From: Candidatus Pelagibacterales bacterium
Lineage (GTDB): Bacteria; Pseudomonadota; Alphaproteobacteria; TMED109
DNA: 39,732 nucleotides
Reading direction: 5' to 3'
Assembly: GCA_002715265.1 (NCBI GenBank)
Contig: PAYS01000045.1
Span: forward strand, 1-39,732
Of this stretch, positions 6,151 through 13,942 are shown in pieces. Within the stretch, counting starts at the first letter, position 1; every line of letters starts with the position of its first letter. The notes below the pieces were generated by a model. It was not told the origin of the DNA, made no database searches, and was given only the letters and a program-made list of their open reading frames with translations. Made by a program: the position numbers and the translations under genes.

Positions 6151-7842
6151 TTATTTTACACTTAGACTGACTATTACGCCTCCGTTGTTAACAGGGTTAG
6201 ATGATCCAGCTGTACCAAATTGAGGAAGTCCCCCAAAAGTGAAAGCAATATGTTGTTTACCATTTGCTAAGTAGGTAACTGCTGCAGCATCAGAGTTAGA
6301 GTTAGTGTCAAAAGTGTAAAGGATCTGACCTGTAGTAGCATTAACCACATTTATTTGACCACCTTGAGTAGAGAATATTGTCAAATTACCCGCTGTGGTT
6401 AGCATTCCTCCAGAGTCTCCACCTTTATTAACTTCTGTCCTCCAAGCTTCAGATCCATCTTTAATGTTATGAGCTGAATTTACTTGTTTATCAACATCAT
6501 CAGGTCCTATTTCAAAAGCTGCGCCTAGGTTTCGTACATTACTAGTAACCTGAACTTTTTCTAATGTATAAGCCATAGGAGCCTCTCTTCTAGGAAGATA
6601 AATCATTTCAGTTTGAGGATTATAAGCTGCTGGTGACATGTTTACAGAACCTAGTAATGAAGGCCAAACTATTACTTCTACACCTTCTTGTGGTACTGCT
6701 TGTGACCAAATTGGGTTACCATCAGTATCATAACCATTAGCCCATGTAATTTTATCAGCTATTTGAGGTGCTTGTAAGAATTTTCCAGTAACAGCATCAA
6801 GATAATGCATATAACCAGTCTTATTTGCCTGGACCACTGTTGTTTGGTTATTGATATCTACTAGTATAGGAGTATGTTGTGCATCATAATCCCATGGATC
6901 TCCAGGAACTACTGTATATCTCCACTTAACTTTACCAGTATCAGTATCTACAGCAACGATAGCTGCAGCTCCAACATTTGCGTTATTTCCTTCACTTCCT
7001 GCACCTTGGCGTTCACCATAAGGATTCCATGGATATGCATTTGCTGTTCCTGTAAAGTAGGTTTTTAATTCATGATCATAAGTGCCAGCCATCCATGGTC
7101 CTGCACCACCATAAATTCTACTGTCTCCTGGCCATGTATCTGCTCCTGGCTCACCTGGTTGAGGTATCATTGGAGCTGCCCATAGTCTTTCACCGGTTTC
7201 TAAACTATGTGCATGCACATATCCTTGTAAACCTCCTGTATCGGTAGCATTCATTGGAACAATTAATTTTCCAGGAATTGCTACAGGGTTAGATGTACAA
7301 AAATAGCCATTTCCGTCTGCAGTCGTTTCAAATTGTCTTGGATATGGTCTATCTATTTTATATGAATATACTTCATCGCCAGTTTTATAGTTTAATGCCA
7401 CTATAGAACATTCAGTAGATAACATATAAACAGTTGAACCTGCTATTGCTACGCCTCTATGTTTTCCAGTAAAGAATGGATTAAATTGACCTCCAAAATC
7501 CTCTGGAATTTCATGGTCATATCTCCAAATATTCATTCCTGTTATAGCGTCTATAGCATGAAGTTGATTATCTTGAGCATAAAATAGCATATTATCATGT
7601 TCAATTACTGGACCTTGAGCATTAGTTTGTCCACCAGTTGAATAAATCCAATCTATTGATAAATTTCCAGCATTACTATCATTTATTTGATTTAAAGGAC
7701 TAAATCTATGTGCTGCATGATTGCCGTTAGTATGCAACCAATCATCACCTGGTTCTGCTAACAAATCATTATTTGTAACATCAGCATTTGCCTTTGTTAA
7801 AAATGACAAGAAGATTAGCATTGATAAGATAACTTTAATCAT
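6151..7842 (-). CDS. PQQ-dependent alcohol dehydrogenase, periplasmic, with lanthanide-type Asp motif
   Basis: 563 residues, signal peptide ending ANA (residue 20), then an eight-bladed quinoprotein propeller with W-motifs such as DTDTGKVKWRY. It should oxidise an alcohol or aldehyde in the periplasm and reduce a cytochrome c. By-eye alignment to XoxF/MxaF places N268 (GTANAYPWN) as the metal-ligand Asn and D318 (DPWDYDAQ) as the catalytic Asp. D320, two residues on, is the extra Asp typical of lanthanide-dependent enzymes. The vicinal Cys-Cys is absent, and the usual Glu ligand aligns with T202 beside D201, so this is a divergent subfamily. The ribosome site AAGGGAGG is strong. The substrate is not predictable; no PQQ biosynthesis genes are in the window. 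Confidence 0.88.
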   Translation of the reverse strand: MIKVILSMLIFLSFLTKANADVTNNDLLAEPGDDWLHTNGNHAAHRFSPLNQINDSNAGNLSIDWIYSTGGQTNAQGPVIEHDNMLFYAQDNQLHAIDAITGMNIWRYDHEIPEDFGGQFNPFFTGKHRGVAIAGSTVYMLSTECSIVALNYKTGDEVYSYKIDRPYPRQFETTADGNGYFCTSNPVAIPGKLIVPMNATDTGGLQGYVHAHSLETGERLWAAPMIPQPGEPGADTWPGDSRIYGGAGPWMAGTYDHELKTYFTGTANAYPWNPYGERQGAGSEGNNANVGAAAIVAVDTDTGKVKWRYTVVPGDPWDYDAQHTPILVDINNQTTVVQANKTGYMHYLDAVTGKFLQAPQIADKITWANGYDTDGNPIWSQAVPQEGVEVIVWPSLLGSVNMSPAAYNPQTEMIYLPRREAPMAYTLEKVQVTSNVRNLGAAFEIGPDDVDKQVNSAHNIKDGSEAWRTEVNKGGDSGGMLTTAGNLTIFSTQGGQINVVNATTGQILYTFDTNSNSDAAAVTYLANGKQHIAFTFGGLPQFGTAGSSNPVNNGGVIVSLSVK

Positions 7843-8050
7843 TGTTTTTCCTCCCTTAGAATTTTGATTAAAGTTAAATTATAACAATACTATTTTATAT
7901 ATATCTATATAAAATTAATAACCCTTAATAACCGCTATATTATCAGTAATTATTATAGTAAATATTACCGAATTTATTATCTATATAGTAATTAATAAGT
8001 AATATTTTAAAGTAGTGTAAAAAATATAATACTATTTATTATTCTACTAG

Positions 8051-8341
8051 TTATTCAAGACCTTCAACTAACACAGAGGAGTTATTTCCTGCTTCTAGTC
8101 TAAGACTTTTTACCGGAGCGTATTCTTCAGAATAATAAAAATTTTCAGCTGATTCTTTATTAGGAAATTCAACTACTACCATTCTATGTTTAAGAGCATT
8201 TCCCTCGAGAACTTTCAAATCTCCTCCTCTAACAATATATTTACCATTAAATTTTTCTATTATTTTAGGAACTAATTCTCTATATTTTTGCATTAATTCT
8301 AAATTAGTAACCTCTATATGGGCTATCATGTATACTTTCAT
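8051..8341 (-). CDS. DUF1330 family small protein
   Basis: 96 residues with the ferredoxin-like alpha+beta barrel pattern of DUF1330: an opening strand (VYMIAHIEV), a helix (MQKYRELVPKII), GKYIVRGGDLKVLEG and then VVVEFPNKESAENFYYSEEY. The family is usually about 95-100 residues, dimeric and cytoplasmic, and is often found beside catabolic dehydrogenases. Its reaction is not established. It lies upstream of the PQQ dehydrogenase in the same direction with a 208-base AT-rich gap, so it probably has its own transcript. It is divergent from the solute-binding protein gene. Confidence 0.85.
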   Translation of the reverse strand: MKVYMIAHIEVTNLELMQKYRELVPKIIEKFNGKYIVRGGDLKVLEGNALKHRMVVVEFPNKESAENFYYSEEYAPVKSLRLEAGNNSSVLVEGLE

Positions 8342-8491
8342 TAATTTTCCATTTTTAATTTTAGATTGTTTATATTAAAGCAAATATTTTGTTAAATCAC
8401 AATTACAATAAGATAATTATTAAGTTTAATTATTATATGAATAATAAAAGATATTTGATAGTATAATATAATTATTAAGGAAGGCTTAAAT

Positions 8492-9697
8492 ATGAAAAAT
8501 GATACAGATAAGAAAAATTTAACATATAATCGTAGAAAAATAATACAATCTTTAGGGGCAGGAACAGCAAGTACTTTTATAGGAGGATTTCCTTTAGCTA
8601 TAGCTAATAACAGTACTTCAGTAAATATTGGTATTCTTTTGCCAATAAGCGGTGAAGCTAGTAATATTTTAGAACAGATGAAGGTTGGAATTGACGTAGG
8701 CATAGAAAAGCTTAATTCTAATGGAGGCATACTAGGAAGAAAAGTTAAGGCAGTATTTAGAGATTCTGAGGGGCATCCTAACAATTTAGAAAAAACATGT
8801 CATGAATTAGTTAAATCAGATAAAGTTTCAGGTATAATCGGGCCATTTATTGCTGCAGGGCGGAAATTCGCTTCTAGGCATTTAAAAAGTTTAGATGTTC
8901 CATTGATTAGTGCTACTAATCATGAAGGTAGATATTGTCACCCAAATTTTTTTACGTTAGGTCCTACTCCAGCTCAAGATGTTAAACCTCTTATTGATTA
9001 CGTAGATGGAGGAAAAGGAAGGAAGTATTTTATAGTTGGTTCATATCCAAGTTGGCAAAATTCTATGTTTAGGCAATCTAGATTTTATATTTATCCAACT
9101 GATGGTAAGGTAAGAGGACAAGCCTTAACTGATTTAGGTGAAGAAAAATTTGAACCTATTTTAAAGTGGATATCAAAGACCGATACTGAGGTTATTCTTT
9201 TTTGTATACCAAGAAGCAATGGCACTTTATTTATTAAACAAGCAAATAATATGGGACTTTTAGATAGGCTTAATTTTGCATGGATAGGGTTTAACGAAAT
9301 GCATCATATGTCCTTATCTAAAGAAGAAAGAAAAAAAATAATTACTTGTTCATCTTTTATTATGTCCGATGATAGAAATGAGGCTAAAGATTTTGTGAGA
9401 TACGTTAAAAATATTAAAGGATCAAATTTTCCTGTAACTTATTATGCTCATAATCATGCTAGTGCAGTATTAGCTTTAGGGGAAGCTTTTAACAAGGCTG
9501 GTGAGATTTCTGGTGTTGCGGCTTTAAGGTCTCTTCCTGGATTGAGTTATAAATCTATATCCGGAAATATAGAAACTATAGATGCAGTCAGTCATCATAG
9601 TTCATTAGATTTAGTAATAGCTAAAGGGGGCAAGAAAGATTTAAATATTATAAAAAGAATAGGTTCAGTTAAAGCTGACCCTGGTTGTAAGGTTTAA
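8492..9697 (+). CDS. Tat-exported Liv/amide-type ABC solute-binding protein (orphan)
   Basis: 401 residues. The N-terminus carries a twin-arginine signal (NRRKIIQSLGAGTASTF, then a hydrophobic stretch), unusual for this mostly Sec-exported family. The body is a type I periplasmic binding protein: VNIGILLPISGEASNILEQMKVGIDVG in pieces, then SGIIGPFIAAGRKFAS. It resembles the FmdD/AmiC/UrtA branch, which binds amides, urea or short organic ligands. It ends with ADPGCKV. No permease or ATPase gene accompanies it; the flanking genes encode dehydrogenases. It may be a sensor or scavenging component for their substrate. It has a good ribosome site (AAGGAAGG) and ends convergently with the GMC gene. 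Confidence 0.85.
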   Translation: MKNDTDKKNLTYNRRKIIQSLGAGTASTFIGGFPLAIANNSTSVNIGILLPISGEASNILEQMKVGIDVGIEKLNSNGGILGRKVKAVFRDSEGHPNNLEKTCHELVKSDKVSGIIGPFIAAGRKFASRHLKSLDVPLISATNHEGRYCHPNFFTLGPTPAQDVKPLIDYVDGGKGRKYFIVGSYPSWQNSMFRQSRFYIYPTDGKVRGQALTDLGEEKFEPILKWISKTDTEVILFCIPRSNGTLFIKQANNMGLLDRLNFAWIGFNEMHHMSLSKEERKKIITCSSFIMSDDRNEAKDFVRYVKNIKGSNFPVTYYAHNHASAVLALGEAFNKAGEISGVAALRSLPGLSYKSISGNIETIDAVSHHSSLDLVIAKGGKKDLNIIKRIGSVKADPGCKV

Positions 9698-9730
9698 TAG
9701 CTCAATTAATTAAAGTTTATAGATTAAATT

Positions 9731-9768
9731 TATAATGCCTTATTTATAAATTAAAATAAGGCATTATA
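9731..9768. terminator. Bidirectional hairpin between convergent genes
   Basis: TATAATGCCTTAT and ATAAGGCATTATA form a perfect 13-bp stem around a 12-nt loop between the solute-binding protein stop and the GMC gene stop. There is no long T tract on either side, but the position and perfect stem suit a shared terminator. Confidence 0.6.
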
Positions 9769-9795
9769 ATAATAACTTTAAAAAAATTAATTATT

Positions 9796-11358
9796 TTAAA
9801 GATTACCTTTTTTCAGCTCGCTTACTAAATATTCACCTTGTCTAATAGCAAGAGCAGTAATAGTTAGAGTTGGGTTAGCTGCTGCGCCTGTTGTCATTAT
9901 AGAGCCATCAGAAACAAATAAATTTTTGATATCATGCGTTTGTCCCCATTTATTAACAACCCCATCTTCAGGTCTAGCACTCATTCTGTTAGTACCTAAA
10001 TTATGAGTAGAAGGATACGGCGGTGTTCTAAAAATTTGTACTGCCCCAACTGAATTATATAATGCTTCAGCCTTTTCATAAGCATAATTTCTCATTGCTA
10101 TATCATTAGGATGATCATCAAAATGAACATTTGGCGCTGGCATTCCATATTGGTCTTTTATTGAATCAGATAAAGTAACCCGATTTGTAGCTTGAGGCAT
10201 ATCTTCTCCAACTAACCACATACCCGCAATATTTGAATAACCATCCATCATTTTTGCAAAATCAGCTCCCCAAGCTCCTGGGTCTAAGAAACTAGATAAA
10301 AATGCTGGTCCTAATGCTAAGGTTTCCATATAGTAACCACCTACAAACCCTCTAGAAGGATCATTTATAACTTCATCACCAATAAAACCAGCCATAGTTT
10401 CACCACGATAAAAGTTAACTTCTTTTTCAAATCTCGCATAGACAGATCCTGTCATATGTCTCATGTAGTTTCTTCCAACTTGATCTGAACTGTTTGCAAG
10501 TCCTCCAGGAAACATATTAGAAGCACTATTAAGTAATAATCGAGGAGATTCTATAGAATTACCAGCAACACAAATTACTTTAGCAGCTTGTCTCTGAATA
10601 TCTCCATTAGCATCAACATATATTACCGCATCAACTAAGCCTGATTTATTATGAGTAATTTGCACTACATGAGATTGAGGTCTTAAATCAAGTAATCCTG
10701 TTTTAAGTGCTTTTGGTATTTCGCTTACGGCTGTACTCCATTTAGATGAATTTTTATCTCCTTGAAAGTTAAAACCATCTTGGATGCTACCAGGTCTACC
10801 ATCATAAGGTTCTGCATTAGTTCCGTAAGGTCCAGTAGCATAATATTTGTAACCTACTCTCTCTGCACCATTAGCAAATACTTTATAATTATTATTTGCA
10901 GGTAAGGCGGGTCTACCATGTCTATGAGTAGAGCCTATAGCTTTTTCAGCCTTATCATAATATGGTTCCATATCTTTAAGAGAAATAGGCCAGTCAAGTA
11001 AAGAAGCTCCTTCTACATCTCCATAAGTAGTACGAGTTTTAAACTCATAGTCTAAAAATCTTGGAGTTGCTCCGGCCCAGTGAGTAGTAGTCCCTCCTAC
11101 GGCTTTAACTAACCAAGTAGGTAAACCAGGGAAATCTTTATTTACTCTCCAAGATCCACTAGTTCCTCTCGCATCAAGCCAAGCCATTTGTAAAAATGCA
11201 CTCCATTCGTCATTAGAGTAGTCTTCTGGTTTAAGGAATGGACCAGCTTCTAAACATACACATGGTATTCCTTCTTTAGTTAATTGATAAGCCATTTGGC
11301 CACCACCTGCTCCTGAGCCAATAATAACAATGGCATTTTCATTTTTATCTATATTCAT
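9796..11358 (-). CDS. GMC-type FAD dehydrogenase, large catalytic subunit
   Basis: 520 residues. The FAD-binding Rossmann motif GSGAGGG is at 14-20, with the pyrophosphate/ribose region ending CLEAG. The GMC signature region is VGGTTTHWAGATPR. The catalytic pair is probably H452 (STHNLGTNR) and N495 (AAANPTLTI), 43 residues apart as in glucose oxidase. It resembles the flavoprotein subunit of gluconate 2-dehydrogenase and related sugar or polyol dehydrogenases. It has no signal peptide and should be co-exported with the Tat-bearing partner encoded 15 bases upstream, then pass electrons to cytochrome c. The ribosome site is AGGAG. The substrate is uncertain. Confidence 0.88.
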   Translation of the reverse strand: MNIDKNENAIVIIGSGAGGGQMAYQLTKEGIPCVCLEAGPFLKPEDYSNDEWSAFLQMAWLDARGTSGSWRVNKDFPGLPTWLVKAVGGTTTHWAGATPRFLDYEFKTRTTYGDVEGASLLDWPISLKDMEPYYDKAEKAIGSTHRHGRPALPANNNYKVFANGAERVGYKYYATGPYGTNAEPYDGRPGSIQDGFNFQGDKNSSKWSTAVSEIPKALKTGLLDLRPQSHVVQITHNKSGLVDAVIYVDANGDIQRQAAKVICVAGNSIESPRLLLNSASNMFPGGLANSSDQVGRNYMRHMTGSVYARFEKEVNFYRGETMAGFIGDEVINDPSRGFVGGYYMETLALGPAFLSSFLDPGAWGADFAKMMDGYSNIAGMWLVGEDMPQATNRVTLSDSIKDQYGMPAPNVHFDDHPNDIAMRNYAYEKAEALYNSVGAVQIFRTPPYPSTHNLGTNRMSARPEDGVVNKWGQTHDIKNLFVSDGSIMTTGAAANPTLTITALAIRQGEYLVSELKKGNL

Positions 11359-11373
11359 TTTTTTTCTCCTAAC

Positions 11374-11949
11374 CTACTGATTTGCATTAGTTTGTTTAGC
11401 GGCTAATTTATTTTGTGTAGCTACAAAAAAATTAGCATGGTCAGGATGTTCTTCTATTCTTGGTTCAGGTAGCCAATCAAGATCATTAAATCCACGATTT
11501 ACATAGCCTCCTTTATCAAAACTAGCGCCTTCATAACCAAGTACATCCCAAACTTCTTTATCATTATATAATGTCACTACACTTGTGCCGCGAACATGAT
11601 TAAAGAATGGTGAACCTTCAATACTCTTAAGGTATTTAGTTGCTTCGTTAAAGCTAAGATCCCCAAAAGAGTTTTTTTCTAAGTCTCTTAGTCCATCTCT
11701 CATCATTAACATTTTGCCTGCATCAGCATTGCCTTTATTGATGACATCTTCCGTAGTTCTGTCATAAGGTCCATTTGGAAATGTATTATGTGGATATAGT
11801 GTTCTTACCATTTTATCTAATAGTTTACGTTCTTTATTACTAGAACCTGCAACTATTTTGGCTTCTGCAACGTTTAATGCTGCCCACATTTTTATTAGAG
11901 CAGTAGAAGATGCTGTTCCAAGTAAGAAATTTCTTCTTGTAAATTTCAT
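11374..11949 (-). CDS. Gluconate 2-dehydrogenase subunit 3-like protein (Tat-exported)
   Basis: 191 residues. The N-terminus is a textbook Tat signal (TRRNFLLGTASSTALIKMW). The rest matches the small gamma subunit of membrane-bound FAD dehydrogenases: LLDKMVRTLYPHNTFPNG, FFNHVRGTSVVTLYNDKEVW and a final GGYVNRGFNDLDWLPEPR. This subunit stabilises and carries the GMC subunit across the inner membrane. The pair with the downstream GMC gene is typical. The ribosome site AAAGGGAGGG is strong. A Fur-like dyad lies about 90 bases upstream. Confidence 0.88.
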   Translation of the reverse strand: MKFTRRNFLLGTASSTALIKMWAALNVAEAKIVAGSSNKERKLLDKMVRTLYPHNTFPNGPYDRTTEDVINKGNADAGKMLMMRDGLRDLEKNSFGDLSFNEATKYLKSIEGSPFFNHVRGTSVVTLYNDKEVWDVLGYEGASFDKGGYVNRGFNDLDWLPEPRIEEHPDHANFFVATQNKLAAKQTNANQ

Positions 11950-12039
11950 TAAACCCTCCCTTTATAAAAATTTACGAATACTATTTTAATTTTTAATTTA
12001 AGCCTCTCTTCATAAATTAAATGTTAAAATAGTTATGAT

Positions 12040-12058
12040 AATGAGTTTGATTCTCATT
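12040..12058 (-). promoter_or_regulatory. Candidate Fur-type iron operator upstream of the GMC dehydrogenase operon
   Basis: AATGAGTTTGATTCTCATT is a 6-7-6 inverted repeat. Read on the minus strand and extended, it gives GAGAAT-GAGAAT-CAAACT-CATTAT, close to the hexamer array of the classical Fur box (GATAATGATAATCATTATC). It lies about 91 bases upstream of the Tat-partner start, in the promoter region. A weak terminator for the upstream cytochrome gene is the alternative, but no T tract follows. Confidence 0.5.
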
Positions 12059-12116
12059 CTCATATATAGCTAACAATAAAATGAGATATAAAGCAAATAA
12101 AATATTTTAAAATAGC

Positions 12117-12476
12117 TTATTTATTCCATTTTAAATTATTACTATTTAAACTTTCTATATAAGAAGCCAACTGATCAATTTGAATACTATCAAGTTTGCC
12201 CATACCTCCCCATGCAGGCATTCTAGAATATCCACTAACTAAAACATCAATAAAAGCAATATATCCTCTCCTATACTTACTTAGGTCTGGTGTTTTAGTA
12301 TGTCCATTATTTATACCTTTAGCTTTAGGACCATGACATTTTGAACATTTAATATTATATAGTTTTTTACCCGAATTTATTGCTTCCAGGTTTCCTGATA
12401 ATGGGTTTAATGAATCAGCAAAGGAAAAAGATATAGATATGTAAAAACAAAATATTAAAATAAGAATTTTATTCAT
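12117..12476 (-). CDS. Periplasmic single-haem cytochrome c, paralogue of the one at 5686
   Basis: 119 residues with a signal peptide ending SFA (about residue 20). The haem site is C44-S-K-C-H48 and the likely axial Met is M86 in GYSRMPAWGGMG. The mature start NPLSGNLEAINSGKKLY parallels NPISGDATAIEEGKTLY of the other cytochrome, and both have the MPAWGGMG motif, so they are duplicates serving two different dehydrogenases. It lies upstream of the GMC pair in the same direction with a 167-base gap holding the Fur-like site, so it may have its own promoter. It probably accepts electrons from the GMC complex. Confidence 0.92.
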   Translation of the reverse strand: MNKILILIFCFYISISFSFADSLNPLSGNLEAINSGKKLYNIKCSKCHGPKAKGINNGHTKTPDLSKYRRGYIAFIDVLVSGYSRMPAWGGMGKLDSIQIDQLASYIESLNSNNLKWNK

Positions 12477-12520
12477 AAACTTTAAAAATAGTATAATAAT
12501 TGTTCAATTCCCAAATACAG

Positions 12521-12595
12521 TGGTATCCCCTAGGGGAATCGAACCCCTCTTTCCAGGATGAAAACCTGGTGTCCTAACCGATAGACGAAGGGGAC
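12521..12595 (-). tRNA. tRNA-Glu (anticodon TTC), with encoded CCA
   Basis: A 75-base cloverleaf on the minus strand. The acceptor stem GTCCCCT pairs with AGGGGAT (a G-T wobble at 1-72). The anticodon stem CCAGG/CCTGG encloses the loop TTTTCAT, giving anticodon TTC. The T arm GAGGGG-TTCGATT-CCCCT is canonical. The 3' CCA is encoded. Confidence 0.97.
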
Positions 12596-12604
12596 ACAAT
12601 TTAT

Positions 12605-12633
12605 GATATATAATCACAATTTTAACTAGTCAA
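12605..12633 (-). promoter_or_regulatory. Sigma-70 type promoter of tRNA-Glu
   Basis: On the minus strand TTGACT (12628-12633) is followed after exactly 17 bases by TATATC (12605-12610). This puts transcription start a few bases before the tRNA 5' end at 12595. It is the best promoter match I found in the window. Confidence 0.7.
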
Positions 12634-12745
12634 TATTAAATTATTTATATTTTAAAAATACAAAATTTATAAGTAACTTATTAATTCACTTTAGAAGAGA
12701 AAAATAGTATTACTTACACATGTTATTTCGAACATTGGAGGAATT

Positions 12746-13936
12746 ATGAACATGATAAGCTTTTTATTTAGGTATTTTAAATTGCTAATTACATTACCAT
12801 TCTTGTTTTGTGTGGCAAATGCTAATGATAAAAATATTATAAAAATAGGAACTTTATTGCCTTATTCAGGAGTGTACACTGTTCTCGGAGAAGAAATAAC
12901 AAATGCTATGAAATTAGCGTTTGAGGAGCAAGAGGATATCTTTGATAAAAAAATTGAAGTTATAAGAGGAGATACAGAAGTTAAACCAAATATTGCATTA
13001 CAAAAAGCTAGAAAGTTAATATCTTCCGACAAAGTAGATATTCTTGTTGGGCCCGTCTCTTCTTCTGTAGCTTTAGCAATAAGAGATGTTGTAGTACAAA
13101 CAAAAACTCCTTTAATTATTCCAAATGCTGGTGCAAATGTATTAACTAGAGAAAAATGTTCAAAATTCATAACCCGTATTTCATTTTCAAATCATCAAAT
13201 AAATGCTCCAATGGGAACTTGGATGGCAAATCAAGGTATAAAGACTGCATTTTTATTAGCACCTGATTATGCAGCAGGCAAAGAAATGATGTCAGCATTT
13301 AGGGATAATTTTGAAGCAGGTGGCGGAAGTATTTTAGGTGAAGAATACACGCCATTTCGTAAAACAAAAGATTTTGGACCCTATTTAGCAAGAATAAAAA
13401 ATAGTGGTGCTGAGGCATTATATGTTTTTTATGCAGGTGGAGAAGCTATAAACTTTATTAAGCAGGCTCATTCTTTTGGACTAGGCGACATTATGAAAAT
13501 TACTGGTGCAGGATGGACTACATCTCCCCTATTTCTTCCAGCTCAGAAAGATGCGGCCTTAGGTTTTATTGGAAGCTTAAATTATGTTCCGTCTATTGAT
13601 AGTGTTGAAAATAATAATTTTAAAAAAGCATACATAGATAAGTATGATAGAGTCCCATCAGAATTTGCAGTGCAAGGTTATGACACTGGAAAAGTTATTA
13701 TTGAAGCTGTAAAATCTCTTTCGGGTGACATTTCAAATAAAGAAAAATTAGCTAGTGCAATTAATAATATATCTGTTACTGGTCCCAGAGGACCTTTAAC
13801 AATAGATAAAAAATCAAATAATGTAATTCAAAATATTTATATTTTTGAAGTAGTAAGTGGCGATAATATTCCTGAGTTAAAAATTTTAGATACTATTCAA
13901 GCTGTTAAAGATCCAGGATCTGGCTGTAATTTATAG
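12746..13936 (+). CDS. Liv-type ABC transporter solute-binding protein, probably for benzoate/aromatic acid
   Basis: 396 residues with a Sec signal peptide (hydrophobic 8-24, ending ANA) and a type I periplasmic binding fold: IKIGTLLPYSGVYTVLGEE, VDILVGPVSSSVALAIRDV, then YTPFRKTKDFGPYLARIK and PSEFAVQGYDTGKVII. It is first of five Liv-type genes (binding protein, two permeases, two ATPases) ending next to boxB. In other bacteria, box or hba clusters carry such transporters for benzoate or hydroxybenzoates, so aromatic-acid uptake is inferred from context. The ribosome site is GGAGG. The 150-base region upstream shows no TGCA-N6-TGCA site. Confidence 0.9.
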   Translation: MNMISFLFRYFKLLITLPFLFCVANANDKNIIKIGTLLPYSGVYTVLGEEITNAMKLAFEEQEDIFDKKIEVIRGDTEVKPNIALQKARKLISSDKVDILVGPVSSSVALAIRDVVVQTKTPLIIPNAGANVLTREKCSKFITRISFSNHQINAPMGTWMANQGIKTAFLLAPDYAAGKEMMSAFRDNFEAGGGSILGEEYTPFRKTKDFGPYLARIKNSGAEALYVFYAGGEAINFIKQAHSFGLGDIMKITGAGWTTSPLFLPAQKDAALGFIGSLNYVPSIDSVENNNFKKAYIDKYDRVPSEFAVQGYDTGKVIIEAVKSLSGDISNKEKLASAINNISVTGPRGPLTIDKKSNNVIQNIYIFEVVSGDNIPELKILDTIQAVKDPGSGCNL

Positions 13937-13942
13937 TATATT

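Noticed and set aside
7843-8050. 208-base AT-rich gap between the DUF1330 and PQQ dehydrogenase genes as a small RNA or riboswitch
   Set aside because: Only weak imperfect repeats and a possible TATAAT were seen, with no stable GC-containing stems or recognisable riboswitch core. It is probably just the PQQ dehydrogenase promoter and leader.
8414-8477. Three direct copies of TAATTATTA upstream of the solute-binding protein gene
   Set aside because: A pure A/T 9-mer in very AT-rich intergenic DNA. Spacing is irregular (13 and 42 bases), so it is not convincing as an operator array.
8392-8784. ORF of 130 aa on the minus strand
   Set aside because: It is antisense to the 5' end of the solute-binding protein gene, has low-complexity translation, and lacks a ribosome site.
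12521-12595. tRNA-Glu as an integration site for a mobile island
   Set aside because: No integrase gene and no repeat of the tRNA 3' end were seen elsewhere in the window. Base composition does not change visibly across it.
12862-13170. Minus-strand ORF of 102 aa inside the Liv-type binding protein gene
   Set aside because: Antisense shadow; the plus-strand frame is a clear periplasmic binding protein.
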